DNA of 64,000 nt from assembly GCA_023375675.1 (NCBI GenBank), contig JALQBC010000005.1, forward strand, positions 1,054,001 through 1,118,000, read 5' to 3'. Under the pieces are notes generated by a model, which had not been told where the DNA came from, made no database searches, and worked only from the letters and a program-made list of their open reading frames with translations. Below, one piece after another: positions 9,492 through 21,294 of the stretch (position 1 is the first letter of the stretch; each line of letters starts with the position of its first letter). Both the position numbers and the translations under genes were made by a program. This stretch comes from Cytospora piceicola. Taxonomy: Eukaryota; Ascomycota; Sordariomycetes; Diaporthales; Cytosporaceae.

Positions 9492-11369
9492 CTACTCCTC
9501 GTCCTGCCAAGCATACGTCGGCCTGAACTTGGTATTTGGCGGGTGCTCCCACGGCTTGAACTTGCAGTACGGGTGCGCGCACTGCCCATCGTGTGTGCTG
9601 GGGCACTAGAACCGATTCTCAGCCAGCGCCACACGACAAGTGTTGGGCAAGGTAGGACCTGAGACTTACATGATGACCATAAATGCAATCCTCGACCTCA
9701 CAGTCCTGGCCGTTGGTGCACGGGTTCAGCCTCGCCAAGAACGCTATCGCCGTCTTCTCGTTCTCGTTGGGCCGATACTTGTGCTCAAAACAACACGCGT
9801 CTCCCTTGGCACACGGGCCTCGTAGGTAGTGATTATTGCACAATTTGTTGCTGTCTTTTCGTTTCTTGATGTTCTCCAAAGAGGCCTGATTGACCACCAG
9901 TGGCGGATCCAAACCACGGAGCCCGGGGTTCCACGGCGTGGGCTTCTCGCGCTTCGTGGTCGGGGCCTTGACCGGTTTTGGTTGAAATGGGAGGCTAACT
10001 TGCGGGGGCGGGCTCGCGCTTTTGATGGCAGTAGCATACGAAGGCTGCCCGTTTGTGTTGGCATTAATAGGGGTTGCTGACGGAGGAGGCAGTGGCGACA
10101 TGCCGGCGACTACCGAAACTGGTGAGGTCGTGACCAGAGGCGCCGGATCGCGAAGTGCCTTATCGACAAGCTTCTCGGCGCGGAACAGTTCGGCGTTGAG
10201 GTTCAGGACGTTCAATCCCGACTTGACTAGGTCTCTGACGGCGGGAGTCCCCTCGAGGATGGTGATACGTCGTCGGCTTGCTTCGTCGCGAAGGATTTCG
10301 TCCAAAAAGGGGGCATACCCGGCGTCATGAGAAACCCCAAGCACGATTTGCTTACAATTATGGTTGCGAAGGTTCCACCTTATCGCCTCTGTTCCTGGGG
10401 GCTCAGTATCATGTTCGACAACGATGCATACAATGGGGTTTTTTCAATCCCCACCAGGAGGACTCACCTTTTATTTTGGTGTCTGCTCGTTCTTTTCCGT
10501 GACCAACGTCAACAAAATCAAACGAGGCCATGCCTTGGCTAAATCCTAACGTGAAGTCCTTCAGGGTGGATTCATTTGCTAAACAGCCATCCTTCCTCAT
10601 GGCCTTGGCGAGGCCCCCGAGGTTGGCGACAACCTTAGCAATGACTTCGATCTCGCCAACATGGCTATGACATTCCGTCAAGATGGCACTTCTGAGGGCA
10701 TAAGCAGCCTGTTTTCCGCCATCGATGCCCCTGTTCACGAATTCTTGTTTAAACTACAAGAAGTAAGGGGGTGCAGTGGTCAGTATCATCAAACCGAACA
10801 AGTGCGCGAGTGAGGCACGCACGGGGAAGGAGAAGGACTTACGTGACAGCCGTCGGCATCGATTAATACGACGACATATGGGTTGTAATTCTGCATGTCT
10901 TCAGCCCCAGCTCATAAACTTGGCGCAAGCATCTACCTTCAGATGTTCATTGTCCATGGACACCACACCAGCGTGATGCTCCAGCTCTTTTACTCGCTGC
11001 TGTAACTCTCTTCTGGATTTGGTCGCATCCGCGAGATCCAGGTTTGCGTCATTGATTTGTCCTCGAAGATGCTGGTTTTCCTGTCGCAAACTGGACTCGA
11101 CATGCTCGCTGTATATCAGGAGGTCCTGTAACAACGCACGACGGTTAGCATCTGAAATTGTCTGGTAATAATACCATGTGCGTGCGGCAGGATGGCAGTG
11201 CCCAGAAGGCAGGAGGAGCAGAAGAAGAAAAAAGGCCAGCACCGGAAAGGAAACATGCCTTGATCAGCTCGTCGCTCGCATCGCGCTGGATCTGCAACTG
11301 TTGAAATCGCTGGACAAAGTCCAGTATGCCGGTGCCGTTAACCTCCATAACATCCATTTTGCGGTTCAT
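9492..11369 (-). CDS. CCCH zinc-finger protein with an NYN/PIN-like core
   Basis: Six exons (11369-11259, 11125-10937, 10890-10843, 10753-10468, 10394-9670, 9605-9492) give about 490 aa. A short N-terminal coiled coil (about residues 50-98) precedes a fold that looks like an NYN/PIN nuclease or nuclease-derived domain: VVVLIDADG (106-114), NRGIDGGKQAAYALRSAI, FDFVDVGHGKERAD and IVLGVSHDAGY (around 229). A Pro-rich linker follows, then a C-x8-C-x5-C-x3-H finger (Cys397, Cys406, Cys412, His416), a second cysteine cluster (437, 443, 448, His452) and a Cys/His-rich end in the last exon. Such proteins are widespread in fungi and are often labelled CCCH or DNA-binding; RNA binding is inferred. The first intron appears to use a GC donor (AAG|GCATGT) with a TGCTAAC branch point; see findings. 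Confidence 0.85.
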
Positions 11370-11711
11370 TCCTCACAACAACATAACGGTCCAGTTGTTG
11401 GTCCGTGGTTCTTGTAGCCGGTGGATTCCCGTTGATGATTTGGAGGTGAAAGGAGGGGGAATTTTATTTGTATGTGTGGTGTGTGGGTGGGTGGGTGAGA
11501 TAATTCGTAGGACTCGAGTCTGGTGTGTGCTTGTGTGCTTGTGTGTTGGACAATCGGGACGGAAAGGTATGGTTGATGATATGGCTGGGTTGTCTGGGGG
11601 TTTATTTAGTTATGTACTCTAATGGCTGGATTGGAATTGCTTCAATTTTTAGTGGCAGATAGTGGCAGATAGTACACAGTAAGCCTCTCTCAGCCAGGCA
11701 TCCAGGGTTCA

Positions 11712-11753
11712 TAAATAACCTGGGTCGTAAATAACCTGGGTCGTAAATAACCT
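11712..11753. repeat. 16-bp tandem repeat, 2.6 copies
   Basis: The unit TAAATAACCTGGGTCG begins at 11712, 11728 and 11744, the last copy being partial. Confidence 0.9.
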
Positions 11754-11870
11754 TACCTCTAGAATATTGGAGGGGAAGGGGAGAGAGAGAGAGAGGGGAG
11801 CCTGGGGAGCTGGTAGGTACTAAGTACCTAGTGTAGTGTAGTATTGCGTCCCCAGATTGATGTGCCTACC

Positions 11871-11904
11871 CTACCTGACCCTACATTACCCTACATTACC
11901 CTAG
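11871..11904. repeat. 10-bp tandem repeat CTACATTACC, about 3 copies
   Basis: The units CTACCTGACC, CTACATTACC and CTACATTACC are followed by CTAG. It superficially resembles telomeric CCCTAA, but the period is 10 and the tract is short. Confidence 0.85.
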
Positions 11905-12794
11905 CTCGACTCCCTCCGCCTTCCGCCTTCCAGGTAAGGTAGCACGGCGTTTCGCTGCTTCGGGGATTGCTTCGGGGGGCCCCAAAGGTGGAAAATAACA
12001 CCTTACTGTAGAACCTTGGAACCTTGGAAGCTTGAAACTTGGAAACCTTGCAACGGTCAACTGGACCTCGGGGGTTTTAATTGAGCTGGAGGCGCCAAGA
12101 ACAAACTAATATTCTTTTACTTCAAGGGACCAGCATGCAATTGATGCGACATTCAAAAGGGTATATGCAGGTTTAATAACGGTAAATAACAGACGGAAAT
12201 GTGTTGATTGTCGAGTTGTGAAAGCGGTTCTCATGTGCACAAGACATATTTTAGAGTATCTACTTAAGTAGGTAGGTAGGTATTTAGCGGGGGAGGATAA
12301 GTGACAGAACAGTGGATAAACAAGGATATCACCGTCTAGAACACTGAGACGAAGGACGGCCCGGCCTACCAGTTGACACTAGAGAAGACCAGAAAACCGT
12401 TCAGCTCCAAGATCAACAGGTGGGTCCCCTCTTGCTTGGCAGTTCCAATGTTGATTGAAATGTTGAAATGTTGTACCGGAACAATAACTACTTACTGTGT
12501 AAGTACCTACTTTAGTAGGTAGGCATCCAAGTCAGGGAGAGGAAAGGCCCTAGAGGCCCCAGGGACCAATCACAGAAAAGTGTGCGCTATCCACGGCTCT
12601 TGTCTTACCTAGGCACTGTTAGTCCGTACACGATTCTTCCAGAAGGGTCCTCGCTTCGCTCCTCCGCCACAATTGCCATGTCCTTAGTGGTTGCTCCTAA
12701 CTCAGTAGTCATGTAGTGGTAGGTTGTGCAACCCAATATCTCCCCCCCCCCCCACCAACCTCCCCTCCCAATGCCACCTCCCAATGCCAGCATG

Positions 12795-12829
12795 TTTGTG
12801 TGTGTGCGTGTGCGTGTGTGCGTGTGTGC
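12795..12829. repeat. GT/GC microsatellite
   Basis: An alternating GT tract with GC interruptions, close to a C12 run at 12742-12753. Confidence 0.85.
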
Positions 12830-13275
12830 CACGGGACCCGCCTCCCCCCAGCATCCAATCGACGAACCTTGGCCCGTCCTGTGGAATCACTCCGTGAGGG
12901 GTTTGAGGCTCACAGCTTGAGCATTCCTGTATGGGTCGGGTCGTAGGGCGGTTAAGGTTGCGCTGACTGGCACATGCATATCACCCGTCTCACACTTGGA
13001 CATGGCAAGGCATACTCCAGGCATAATCCCTTTGTCTCCCTCTCAACATTTCTCCATTCTCTCGTTTTCTCTCCTCTTGTCCTGCAGTAGTGTATGTGTA
13101 GAGACTCTACCCATTTCTTCCCATCCAGCTGCATATGTGCCGTGTGTCCTGTTTTCCTGCACTTGGTACTGTATATACCCAATCCATATTTACTTACAGC
13201 CTCAGATCCCTAACCCACAGCAGTCCATCTCTCTTTCTCTCTCTCTCCATCATTTCATATATAATCTCTCAACTC

Positions 13276-15570
13276 TCAATAAGGAGAGGGGTATTGGTTC
13301 AACAAATTCCAAACGCTATCATTCCCAAAATCACCACCAAAGAGCCAGGGCTGCGAGTCCCCCCCTCCCGTACCAGGTACCTCGTTCAGCAGCGGCGCGC
13401 CCCCTGCCCAGCTGGGCACCGACGCCGCCGTGGTCTCCCCGCCGGCGCTGCTGCTGCTGTTGATCCCCATGAGGTCATTATAGGCCACGTCGGCCATGGC
13501 GTACACGGGCTGGATCGAGCTCCAGTCGAAGCCCTCGGGCAGGGTCCAGTCGCCGGCCGCCACCCCGCCGAGCCCGGGGTCGATCGGCGGGCTCCCGGAT
13601 GCCGTCGTCCCCGACGCCGCCGACAGGGACCCGAACGGGCCGCCAGAGGCCGCTGCGGCCACGGAGTCCCCCGGCGTGTAGGAGCTCGGTCCGTTGGAGC
13701 TGCCGCTGGCCGCGACGAGAGGAGACGCCGGCTGTGTTGCACCGCTGGGCGCTGGGGGATCCGACTGGGTCGCTTCCTTCGCGCCTGGCCCTGGCAGTGG
13801 CGCCGGGTCCCGGGCGCTCACGAATCCGATCCCGAGTGACTTCTTGAGCCGGACGTAGATGGCGTTCAGGACGCCCCTCGCCGCCGCTGCCAGCCGGTTC
13901 CTCTCAGCCATGGTCTCGAACCGCTCCATGGCCCATTGGAAGTGCTGTAGGGCCGTAGGGATGTACTCGGTGTTCTCCCTGGGGAACAGTATGAAAATGC
14001 TCGCCATTAGCACTATGGCATCAAACGTGCCAAAGAATAATGAGAACCTATTGCGCGAAATATGGTCAGCAAACGTACGTAGATAGGATATACAGGGACT
14101 ACGCCTCGAGAACCGAGGACGAAATCTTACGTCTTGTACTGCTTGGGCCCAATACTCGCAAAATGCTCCCTCTGCGCCTCCAGCATGTTGAAGCTCGCCT
14201 TCAGCGCCTCCCTCCGACTGTACGGCCTCGTAAACACATACGGTCGGTGGAGAGCCATCATGTTGAAGGAAATGTAAAGGGGACAGGTGCCCCGTATCAT
14301 CGGTATCCAGAAACACTCAGGAAGGTCGTCGTATCTCGTGTCGGGGTTCTCGGTGCGGAAGAATGCCGGAGTCTGGGCCTCGAACTCGAGCAGCTTCTGG
14401 TGGATCTTGTCGACCTTGGAGAAGTCCTTGGGGCACGGCCCGTCCTTCTCGAGCTCGATGATGTCCCTCAGCGACATTGTGTTGTTGAACGTCCATAGAG
14501 TACGCGTCATCCGCGACGGAGGGTCGTTCTCGGACCGCTGCACTACGGGAGTTTTGCTCGGCTCCTTTGGGTCGGGACTATCGATGGGCAGGGTATACGT
14601 GACACTCGTGTCGATGCTGGCCGGCCGGCCCAGGACGATGGCCGTGTGGATGTCCCAGCTCATGAGCAGGATCCAGGTCTTGCGCCTCCGCTGGATCTCC
14701 CACTGGTTCTCCAGGACGTCCTCCAGCTTGTCGCTCTTCGGTTTGGGGTCCAGGCTGTCCCGGTGGAGCCCACACTCCTGAGCATCCCGGACCGCCGACC
14801 CGATCGCGTGCCATGCCTCTGTCACGAGTCCCGAGTATTTCAAAAACGATGCCCTCACGAACCCGGCGACCACTGCCGTGTGGGACACCTGTCTCTTGCC
14901 TAGCAGTGAGATGATGGCCACGCCGGACTCGGAATAGTCAAGGGCTAAATCCTCGAAGGTCATCGAGCCGGCATATTTCAGTGAGTCAAACGTTAGATCT
15001 GGGCCTGGCTGCAAGTTCAACAGAGCCGTGGCGATAACTTGGAAAACCAAGGCCGGGAACGCCCTGAGGTCAGGAGGTAGAGCCTGGGGACCCTCCGTGT
15101 TGAGCACGTGGAAAGGCAGGCTGAACCATTCCGCCATCTGCCTTTCAAAAGCCCACTGATCGACACCCTAAAGGTCCTGTCAGTAGTTCCTCCACCACTG
15201 ACCATCTTGCACACCCGAGGACTTACATTATACTGCCAGTTGAAATCCTTGAAATATATCTCCACCAGCTTCTCCGTGTACGATCTCGCCGGCAGCTGCC
15301 GAATAAGACTCTTGTACCTCTCCCTCGTGCCGAAGTACTCGCCGTTGATCTCCCGGCCCATCGCCATCCTCGACAGCGACTCCTCGGGGTTCGTCCCGTC
15401 CAGCTTCCGCAGGAACCCCAGCGTCGAGGCCCCCGTGGCCGAGTACCCAAAGTTGGTCATCTCGGCGGGGATCCCCGCCTCCACCGAGCCGTCGGCGGCC
15501 CTCAGCCTGGCGTCAAGGCCCCCTCCGCCGCCGCCGCCGGCCCCCGCGCCGAGGCGCTCGTCCTCCCTGG

Positions 15571-15602
<32 letters not shown>

Positions 15603-15853
15603 GCCTTGGCCGTCGGCGCCCCCGTCTCGTACCGGCAGGAGTCCTGCTTGTGCCGGGACACGCAGTTGGTGCACGGCAGGTTCCGGTCGCATTTCTGCTT
15701 GCGGCGGTGGCACTCCGTGCACGAGATGATGATCCGCCTCCTCTTCCTCGGCGGGCCCCTCGCGGACCCCTCGCCGCTGTCCTCCTTGAGCTGCTGCTCG
15801 TTGCCCCGGGATGAGACAGAAGACGGCGGAGATGTATACTCTTCCGACGCCAT
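13276..15853 (-). CDS. Zn2Cys6 fungal-specific transcription factor (MHR domain)
   Basis: Three exons (15853-15227, 15167-14131, 14047-13276) give 811 aa. After an acidic Ser-rich start and the basic RKRRRIIIS, a perfect binuclear cluster follows: C-x2-C-x6-C-x5-C-x2-C-x8-C within SCTECHRRKQKCDRNLPC (about residues 45-75). Next come ten consecutive Gln encoded by (CAG)10 and a Gly run. The fungal-specific middle homology region carries EAWHAIGSAVRDAQECGLHR and RRKTWILLMSWDIHTAIVLG. The C-terminal 160 residues are low-complexity Ser/Ala/Gly/Pro, probably an activation region. It is a nuclear sequence-specific regulator; the target is unknown, and the neighbours (V-ATPase, CCCH protein) give no cluster context. 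The frame and both introns (59 and 83 bp) are well supported. Confidence 0.9.
15572..15601 (-). repeat. (CAG)10 poly-glutamine tract
   Basis: An uninterrupted trinucleotide repeat in exon 1 of the Zn2Cys6 factor gene encodes ten Gln just after the zinc cluster. It is likely to vary in length between strains. Confidence 0.95.
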
Positions 15854-16235
15854 GTTGTCCCGTAATAGGTCGGAGACGAGATGAGTGAGATGTTACATGT
15901 AAATGCTGGCAATGAGCCACATTCCAGCTTAAAATAAAGGGCCATCCCAGTCAGGTGTCAATCCGGGGGCATGAGGAGGTGAGCGAGCGATTAGTCAGCT
16001 CCCGCCGGCGTTAATTTCATATCTCCGGATGAACAATGAAACGATATTGGGCTGTGGACGGTGCACACTCCTCAAGACCATCTCACTCGGAGTTTACGGT
16101 GCTTGACATCAGGCGTATTTTAAAAGCAAAGCCTGCTAGCTTTTGCTTTGTTCAAATGCTGCTATGCTAAAAGCTTAGGACACAATCTAATCTACATTGC
16201 AACTAAACCCGGAAACGAACTTCAAACACAACGGA
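15854..16235. other. Intergenic: Zn2Cys6 promoter and VPH1 3' flank
   Basis: 382 bp without a supportable gene. The region nearest VPH1 is AT-rich and fits a 3' UTR and terminator. Confidence 0.6.
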
Positions 16236-18947
16236 TCAACCCAGATAGTCCTTCAGCTCCTCTGATTCCTCCAACTGGGTCTTGAACGAGAACGGAGTGA
16301 ACGCCCAGCCGTTGAATTCTGCAAACTTGGAGAACGACTCGACCCAGGCCAATCTGAGCGAGTGAAGCATGGCAGACACACCCTCCATGATAATGAGAAT
16401 GATGACACTGAGACAGAAGAACGCAGCGAATAATACGACCAAAGCGATGGCACCTGTGATACCAGTCATGCTGAGAGCTGGGTCCATGGTCATGGACCAG
16501 AGAACGGCACTGAGCTGTTGGTGAGCCAGTGACAACGCCCACAGACGAAGGTAAGAAGCAGTGTGGGAGACACAGTTCAAACAGAACTCTGGGTCAAGTT
16601 AGCAGGAATCCTACATGAGTATATTCCAGAGGAACAGAGTACGTACCGATGGTGTGAATGATTTGGTGGATCATAACTTCACTGAACTCAAACTCCTCGT
16701 GCTCCTCTTCATCGATGTTCTGTGTGATCATGGCGACACCCTCGTCGTCGCTGTTGATGCTTGGCCTTCCATCGATGGCGTGGCCGTTGTCGTCACCGTC
16801 TTCATCGTCCAGAGCACTGACGCGCTGGGTCTCGCCAAGACCACGGTACCCCTTGGCCCGAGCCTGGTTGTGCTCGTATCGGAGCCAGAAAGGCTTCAGG
16901 AACAGGAGAACAGGCACCTGAACAAGGGCAAGGAGCAGCAAGAAGACCTGAACACCGGCCTGTCCAGGGTACAACTCTTCATCCAGAGTACCAGGCTGCA
17001 AGAACATGTAGATAAGCATGTTCAGGAGACCCGGAGGCTGCTTTCCGATGGCAAACCAGTCCACACTCCATTTGTAAATGATGCAGATGACCAGGTAACC
17101 AAAGATGGACTGGAAGAAAATCATCCCAGGGATGAAGTTTCCATAGATATCGACGGGCTTCTTGAAGTGTCTTGCGTTGATGACAGCGAAGCAGAGCGAG
17201 TAGGTCATGTGGGCCCAACCCAAAATAATACTCATCTTCATCTTGTAACTGTTAGAGAAGAGCAGGTCGTTGTCGGTTCCATGCCACATCCAGTCAAGAC
17301 CAAATGGATAACGGTAATCGCCCTTGAGTTGAGCACTGATCTGGTGACCCTCGATGTAGTCGTCTGGTGCGTCCCACTTCCACTGACTGGGGAAGAGTGT
17401 CATGGACTTCGAGAAGGCGTCGTTGTAGATGAGACCAGTGTACACAGAGAAAACTGCCATGACAAGAGCGATATATCGTCCATAGTAAACCATAGCGAAG
17501 AGTTCAAAGGTGACCTTCTTGAGCGGCTTCTCCCAGTAGATCATGGCCAAAGCAGCGGCCAACATGATGCATGCGTGGCCGAAATCACCAAACATGACGG
17601 CGAACAGGAAGGGGAAGGTGACAATGACTGGTATGGCCGGGTTGACCTCCTGATAAGTTGCCGTACCATAGGCGTTGACGATGGTCTGGAACGCCTCGGT
17701 AAACTTGTTCGTCTTCAAGTAGGTTGGCGGGGTCTTGTTGGTGTGAATGACGTTAATGATGGACGGGACGGACAGACCCGCTCGGTTGTTCACATCCTGC
17801 AATGTGGTCCTGATGAGGGGCAGATCGTGGGTAGGAACCCAACCCTCTGCGATCAACGTCCGGCGTGCTTTGTCATAAGAGAACAAGTTAAGAGTATTAT
17901 AAACGGACTTCTCCTTGTTGACAAGAACCATCCAAGCAGACAAAGATCGCGAGATTTGGGCCAGCTCGGCGTCAAGAGTCTGCTGGGTGTTCTGCAAGAC
18001 ATTTTGCACATCGTTCAGCCGAGCGTTGACCTCATGGATCTGGTCCCTTCTGAGATCGCTGTTCTCGTCGACATTGTAGACTTCGGCACCCATGGACTCG
18101 GAAATCTTCCTGATCTTGGCTAGGATTTCCTTTCCATGGGCAAAGATAACAAACACGTTCTTGTTGACCGCCTCGTTGTTGCTGGGATCAACCAGAGGCT
18201 CAGGGATCTCGGACTGGTTCATGTACAAGTTACCACGGAGCGTACGCCACAGGATGCGCTCGAAAGCAGCAACCCGGTCGCGCGCGATAACGCCGGCAAC
18301 GAAGCCGATGTTCATGCCGGAGAAGGATCGTTCCACATCGGCGGCGGAGTTGTTGTGCTCAATGTCCTGCAGGAGCGGTGCGTCGTCATCGTCGACCGAG
18401 GCACGAATCTCCTCGACGTTGCCGTGGGCGCGGTCGAAGAAGCCACCGGCCTCCCGCAAGACCCATCGCCATTCGGTCAGCTCGACCTCACGCTTCTTGA
18501 GAGTCTCGTAGCTGTCGTTGAGCTGGAAGACGCGGTTCTCGAGGCCCTGGCTTCGCTCGGCGAGCTCATCGATCTCGGAGGTGGTCGGTGGGGCGAGGGT
18601 CTCGGTGTCGAGGTCGAGCTTTCTCAGGACGATGCCTGACTTCTCCATCTGCGCATAGAAGTAACGCAGCTGACGTTCGACATTATCGAGGCGTCGGATC
18701 TCTTGGGTGAAGGCACGCTGGAAGGCACTAAGCTCCCCGTTCAACTGTGTGTCCAGGTACGTCAGTCGCCGTGCATCGGGCTTATGCTGGTGGCCAAAAT
18801 GAACGAGGCTCAACTCACATCTCGGAACTGGCACAGGCCAAGCTCACCGAGAGCATTTACAACTTCTCGTCCGACTTCATTGGAAATATACAGCTGCACC
18901 ATACTCATATCCGCAGAGCGGAACGGAGTATCGGTTGTCGGAGCCAT
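16236..18947 (-). CDS. VPH1: V-type ATPase subunit a (V0 sector)
   Basis: Subunit a carries the proton half-channels and stator of the V-ATPase that acidifies vacuoles and Golgi. Three exons (18947-18819, 18744-16647, 16588-16236) give 859 aa, the normal family length. The N-terminus [20 protein letters not shown] leads into [19 protein letters not shown] across intron 1 (74 bp). The cytosolic half (about 1-400) is helical and coiled-coil rich. The membrane half contains [19 protein letters not shown], the acidic loop before SEVMIHQ, and [19 protein letters not shown], in which Arg757 corresponds to the essential proton-channel Arg of yeast Vph1. The last exon ends in two hydrophobic helices and a short tail. 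Filamentous fungi usually have one such gene. RAV1, its assembly partner, lies 43 kb away. Confidence 0.97.
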
Positions 18948-20296
18948 TTTGATGGTGGTGGTGCAGCTCCAGACAGCAGCAGCTTTAGCGATTTGTCTGT
19001 CGTCAGCGGTTTGGATGGAGCTTCCAAGTTGGAGATTCGAGGTCTCCGACTGTCAGGTCGTCAGTGCTAAAAATGGCACGGGCCAAGGTTGGCCAGTCAT
19101 GAGTGACTAAGCCGCGCGCTTTGTGGCTGTGTGATCGGAATGCAACGCCACATGTGGCTGCCTTCTCATGTCTTCTACGCAGCAATTCTTGACTCGAATT
19201 ATACCAGAGATTACTATGTATATATCTTCCATCGAATGGTTACACAGCCCTCGAATCGCAACAAGACAACGGATACATTGTTACTGTTGACCGCTCACAA
19301 TTGGTAGGAGACTGTGATACGAACGATTGTCAGTCATCCAGTAGCAGTTGTATAGATCACGCAGCAAGTCTCTGGCGGCAATGCTACAGACGACCACGCA
19401 GACCGGCTCGTATTTAGATGCTCGCGTCCTCGATACGTCAGGCACAGCGTAGGGAGAGAACGCTTATTTTGAATATCCGACCCCACCTTATTGTTATACT
19501 AGGAATATGTCAAGAGCGGTGCATGTGGCTATCACGGGTGTCTGGTCATAAGTACTACATACCTAGGTACATACTTGATATCCTACTATAGTAGGTACTC
19601 AAAAGCATGCAGCTGGATCTGGCATATGTCTATACCCTGGCACGAACGGCCCGGCCCGAATGATGGTTTGGAGATGATTTCCATACTTACCAACGGACAT
19701 GCGGATGCATTGCCCGGCCTGGGTAATATTACTATCGCAACGTGTACATCGACGAGTCCATTTCTCAGGGCATGGACTGTTCATGCCCAACCCCCCCTTT
19801 TTGAACTTGGAGGTCATGACTTTGAGACCGCATGGTCTCTGACAAAGGAACATCCAGCACCCTTCTCTTCCACTCAGTTGCTCTTTGGCAATACCAGACC
19901 TCCAAGTGCATGATCTACTCGTGTTACGTAGGCCTGCCCGGCTCTATACCTGACCTCGGTATACCTACGTAACTATATCATTCTCGGTTCTCGGCCCGGT
20001 AATGAAAGGGATACTTCTGGAGCCCTGACCAATCAGTATCAGCGGTGTGTGTTTATCGCTGTTTTAAGCATGGCTCCTGGTCCCACCCAGATCCGAGCTC
20101 TCGAAGCTTTTGGCATCGCAGCAGTGGAAGTGGATATTCGTTTTAGTGCCGAAATGGGTAAGGGGCATATGAACTGTGAATGGCGACCTGAAGTCGAACG
20201 ACCCCCTGGATTCCTTCCCAGGACCTCGAGTTTCTGCGAGACTGAACCCACTTGTTACCCCAAAGAACCGAATATTGACGCCTTAAGACAAACACT
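18948..20296. promoter_or_regulatory. Divergent VPH1/SET-protein intergenic region
   Basis: 1.35 kb without a convincing gene. It holds an exact TACCTAGGTA palindrome at 19560-19569 and a second inverted TACTATAGTAGGTA element just after it. An ATG at 20070 opens a 120-codon frame that overlaps the SET start out of frame; it is probably upstream of the transcript or a uORF. Confidence 0.5.
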
Positions 20297-21294
20297 ATGG
20301 CGGCCCCGAAACCTCACTGGCAGCAACCTTCCCACCCTGACATACAGGAGGTCATTATCAACGAGGGTGAATTTACATCGAAGAGCCTCTCAAAGGTCGC
20401 GGTGGCACCGTTCGGCATCTATGCGGACCTGACCGATCCTCCTTGTACCATCGAGGAGCGGCCGACGTTTGCGACGTGCCAGATAGGCCGTGACAAACAT
20501 ATCGCCCTGAATAGTGACCTGCTGTATATGAATCACTCATGTGAGCCGTCCCTGGTTAGTTCCCTTTGTCAAGCCGGCCTTCCAACCCCATTAGGAAAAT
20601 ACACCATATTGAAGCGGGACTGTGGAGGTTACATGAGATGCGTGGGATACTGACAAGCCCATAGATCATCGACGTTGATAATCTCCAAATCCTAGCTGGT
20701 CCGAAGGGCCTGAAGCCAAGCGACGAACTGACAGTGAGTACCCATGCCTGGTCGTCACTATACGTTGAACATAGTTGCTCACGACAACCACAGTTCTTCT
20801 ACCCCTCCACAGAATGGGAGTTTGCCCAGCCCTTTGACTGTTCCTGCGGAACACCATCCTGCCACGGCCGAATCAGTGGCGCCAGGGATATGTCCCCATC
20901 CCAGCTCGAGGGCTACTGGCTCAGCGGGCACATCCGCGGACTCAAGAAGGACCAGAAGGAACAGGACGAAAAAGACGCCCAGTCCCCATCCAGCAACAAG
21001 ACCGTCACCGCCGGGCCCCCATCGCCGAGGACACCACGCCAGCACCCGGACCGGCCCGTCCTCCGTGCCCCCGTCTCCCTGGACGCGAGGGACCCAACAG
21101 TGCAGGCGCTGCAACAAGCGCTGGAGCACGCGGAGAAGGTCGTCGTCGCCGCGAGGACGGCGCTGGTCTCGTACATGGACGTTTCGACAGCCGCAGGTGG
21201 GGATCACGATGGGCAGGGTTTGGACCGGGTGAAACACAGGGGGACGTTTGGGGAGGGTGGGCCCCAGTTTCGACGAAACCCCAATGCCGAGTGA
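20297..21294 (+). CDS. Small SET-domain protein (putative lysine methyltransferase)
   Basis: Three exons (20297-20554, 20665-20733, 20794-21294) give 275 aa. The SET core spans about residues 22-120: FGIYADLTD, the AdoMet and active-site signature NHSCEPS (80-85 region), and ELTFFYPSTEWEF in place of the usual ELTFDY. The cysteine-rich post-SET CSCGTPSCHGRISG follows (C-x-C-x4-C). The remaining 140 residues are polar, Pro/Ser-rich, with a short helical segment near the end. Single-domain SET proteins of this kind are common in fungi; histone or non-histone targets are not known, so the substrate cannot be assigned. Both introns (110 and 60 bp) preserve frame and homology. The start is the first ATG giving an N-terminus of ordinary length. 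Confidence 0.85.

Larger units (their letters stand above)
11370..13275. other. Intergenic: CCCH gene promoter and 3' flank of the Zn2Cys6 factor gene
   Basis: 1.9 kb without a supportable gene. It contains a 16-bp tandem repeat (11712-11753), a 10-bp CCCTACATTA repeat (11871-11904), a C12 run (12742-12753), a GT microsatellite (about 12795-12829) and several GTAGGTA/TACCTA half-palindromes. A CT-rich tract around 13040-13270 probably belongs to the 3' flank. Confidence 0.6.

Noticed and set aside
11871..11904. Telomere-like CCCTA repeat
   Set aside because: The period is 10 bp rather than 6, with three units only, and it is flanked by ordinary genes; not an interstitial telomere.
16615..18123. 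502-codon open frame on the plus strand
   Set aside because: It lies entirely antisense to VPH1, whose family match and exon structure are unambiguous; the frame is a by-product of its codon composition.
13276..18947. A gene cluster controlled by the Zn2Cys6 factor
   Set aside because: Neighbours are housekeeping genes (V-ATPase, CCCH protein); no biosynthetic enzyme or transporter is nearby.
19575..19913. 112-codon plus-strand frame between VPH1 and the SET gene
   Set aside because: No ATG supports the frame start, no family pattern, and it overlaps palindromic intergenic sequence.
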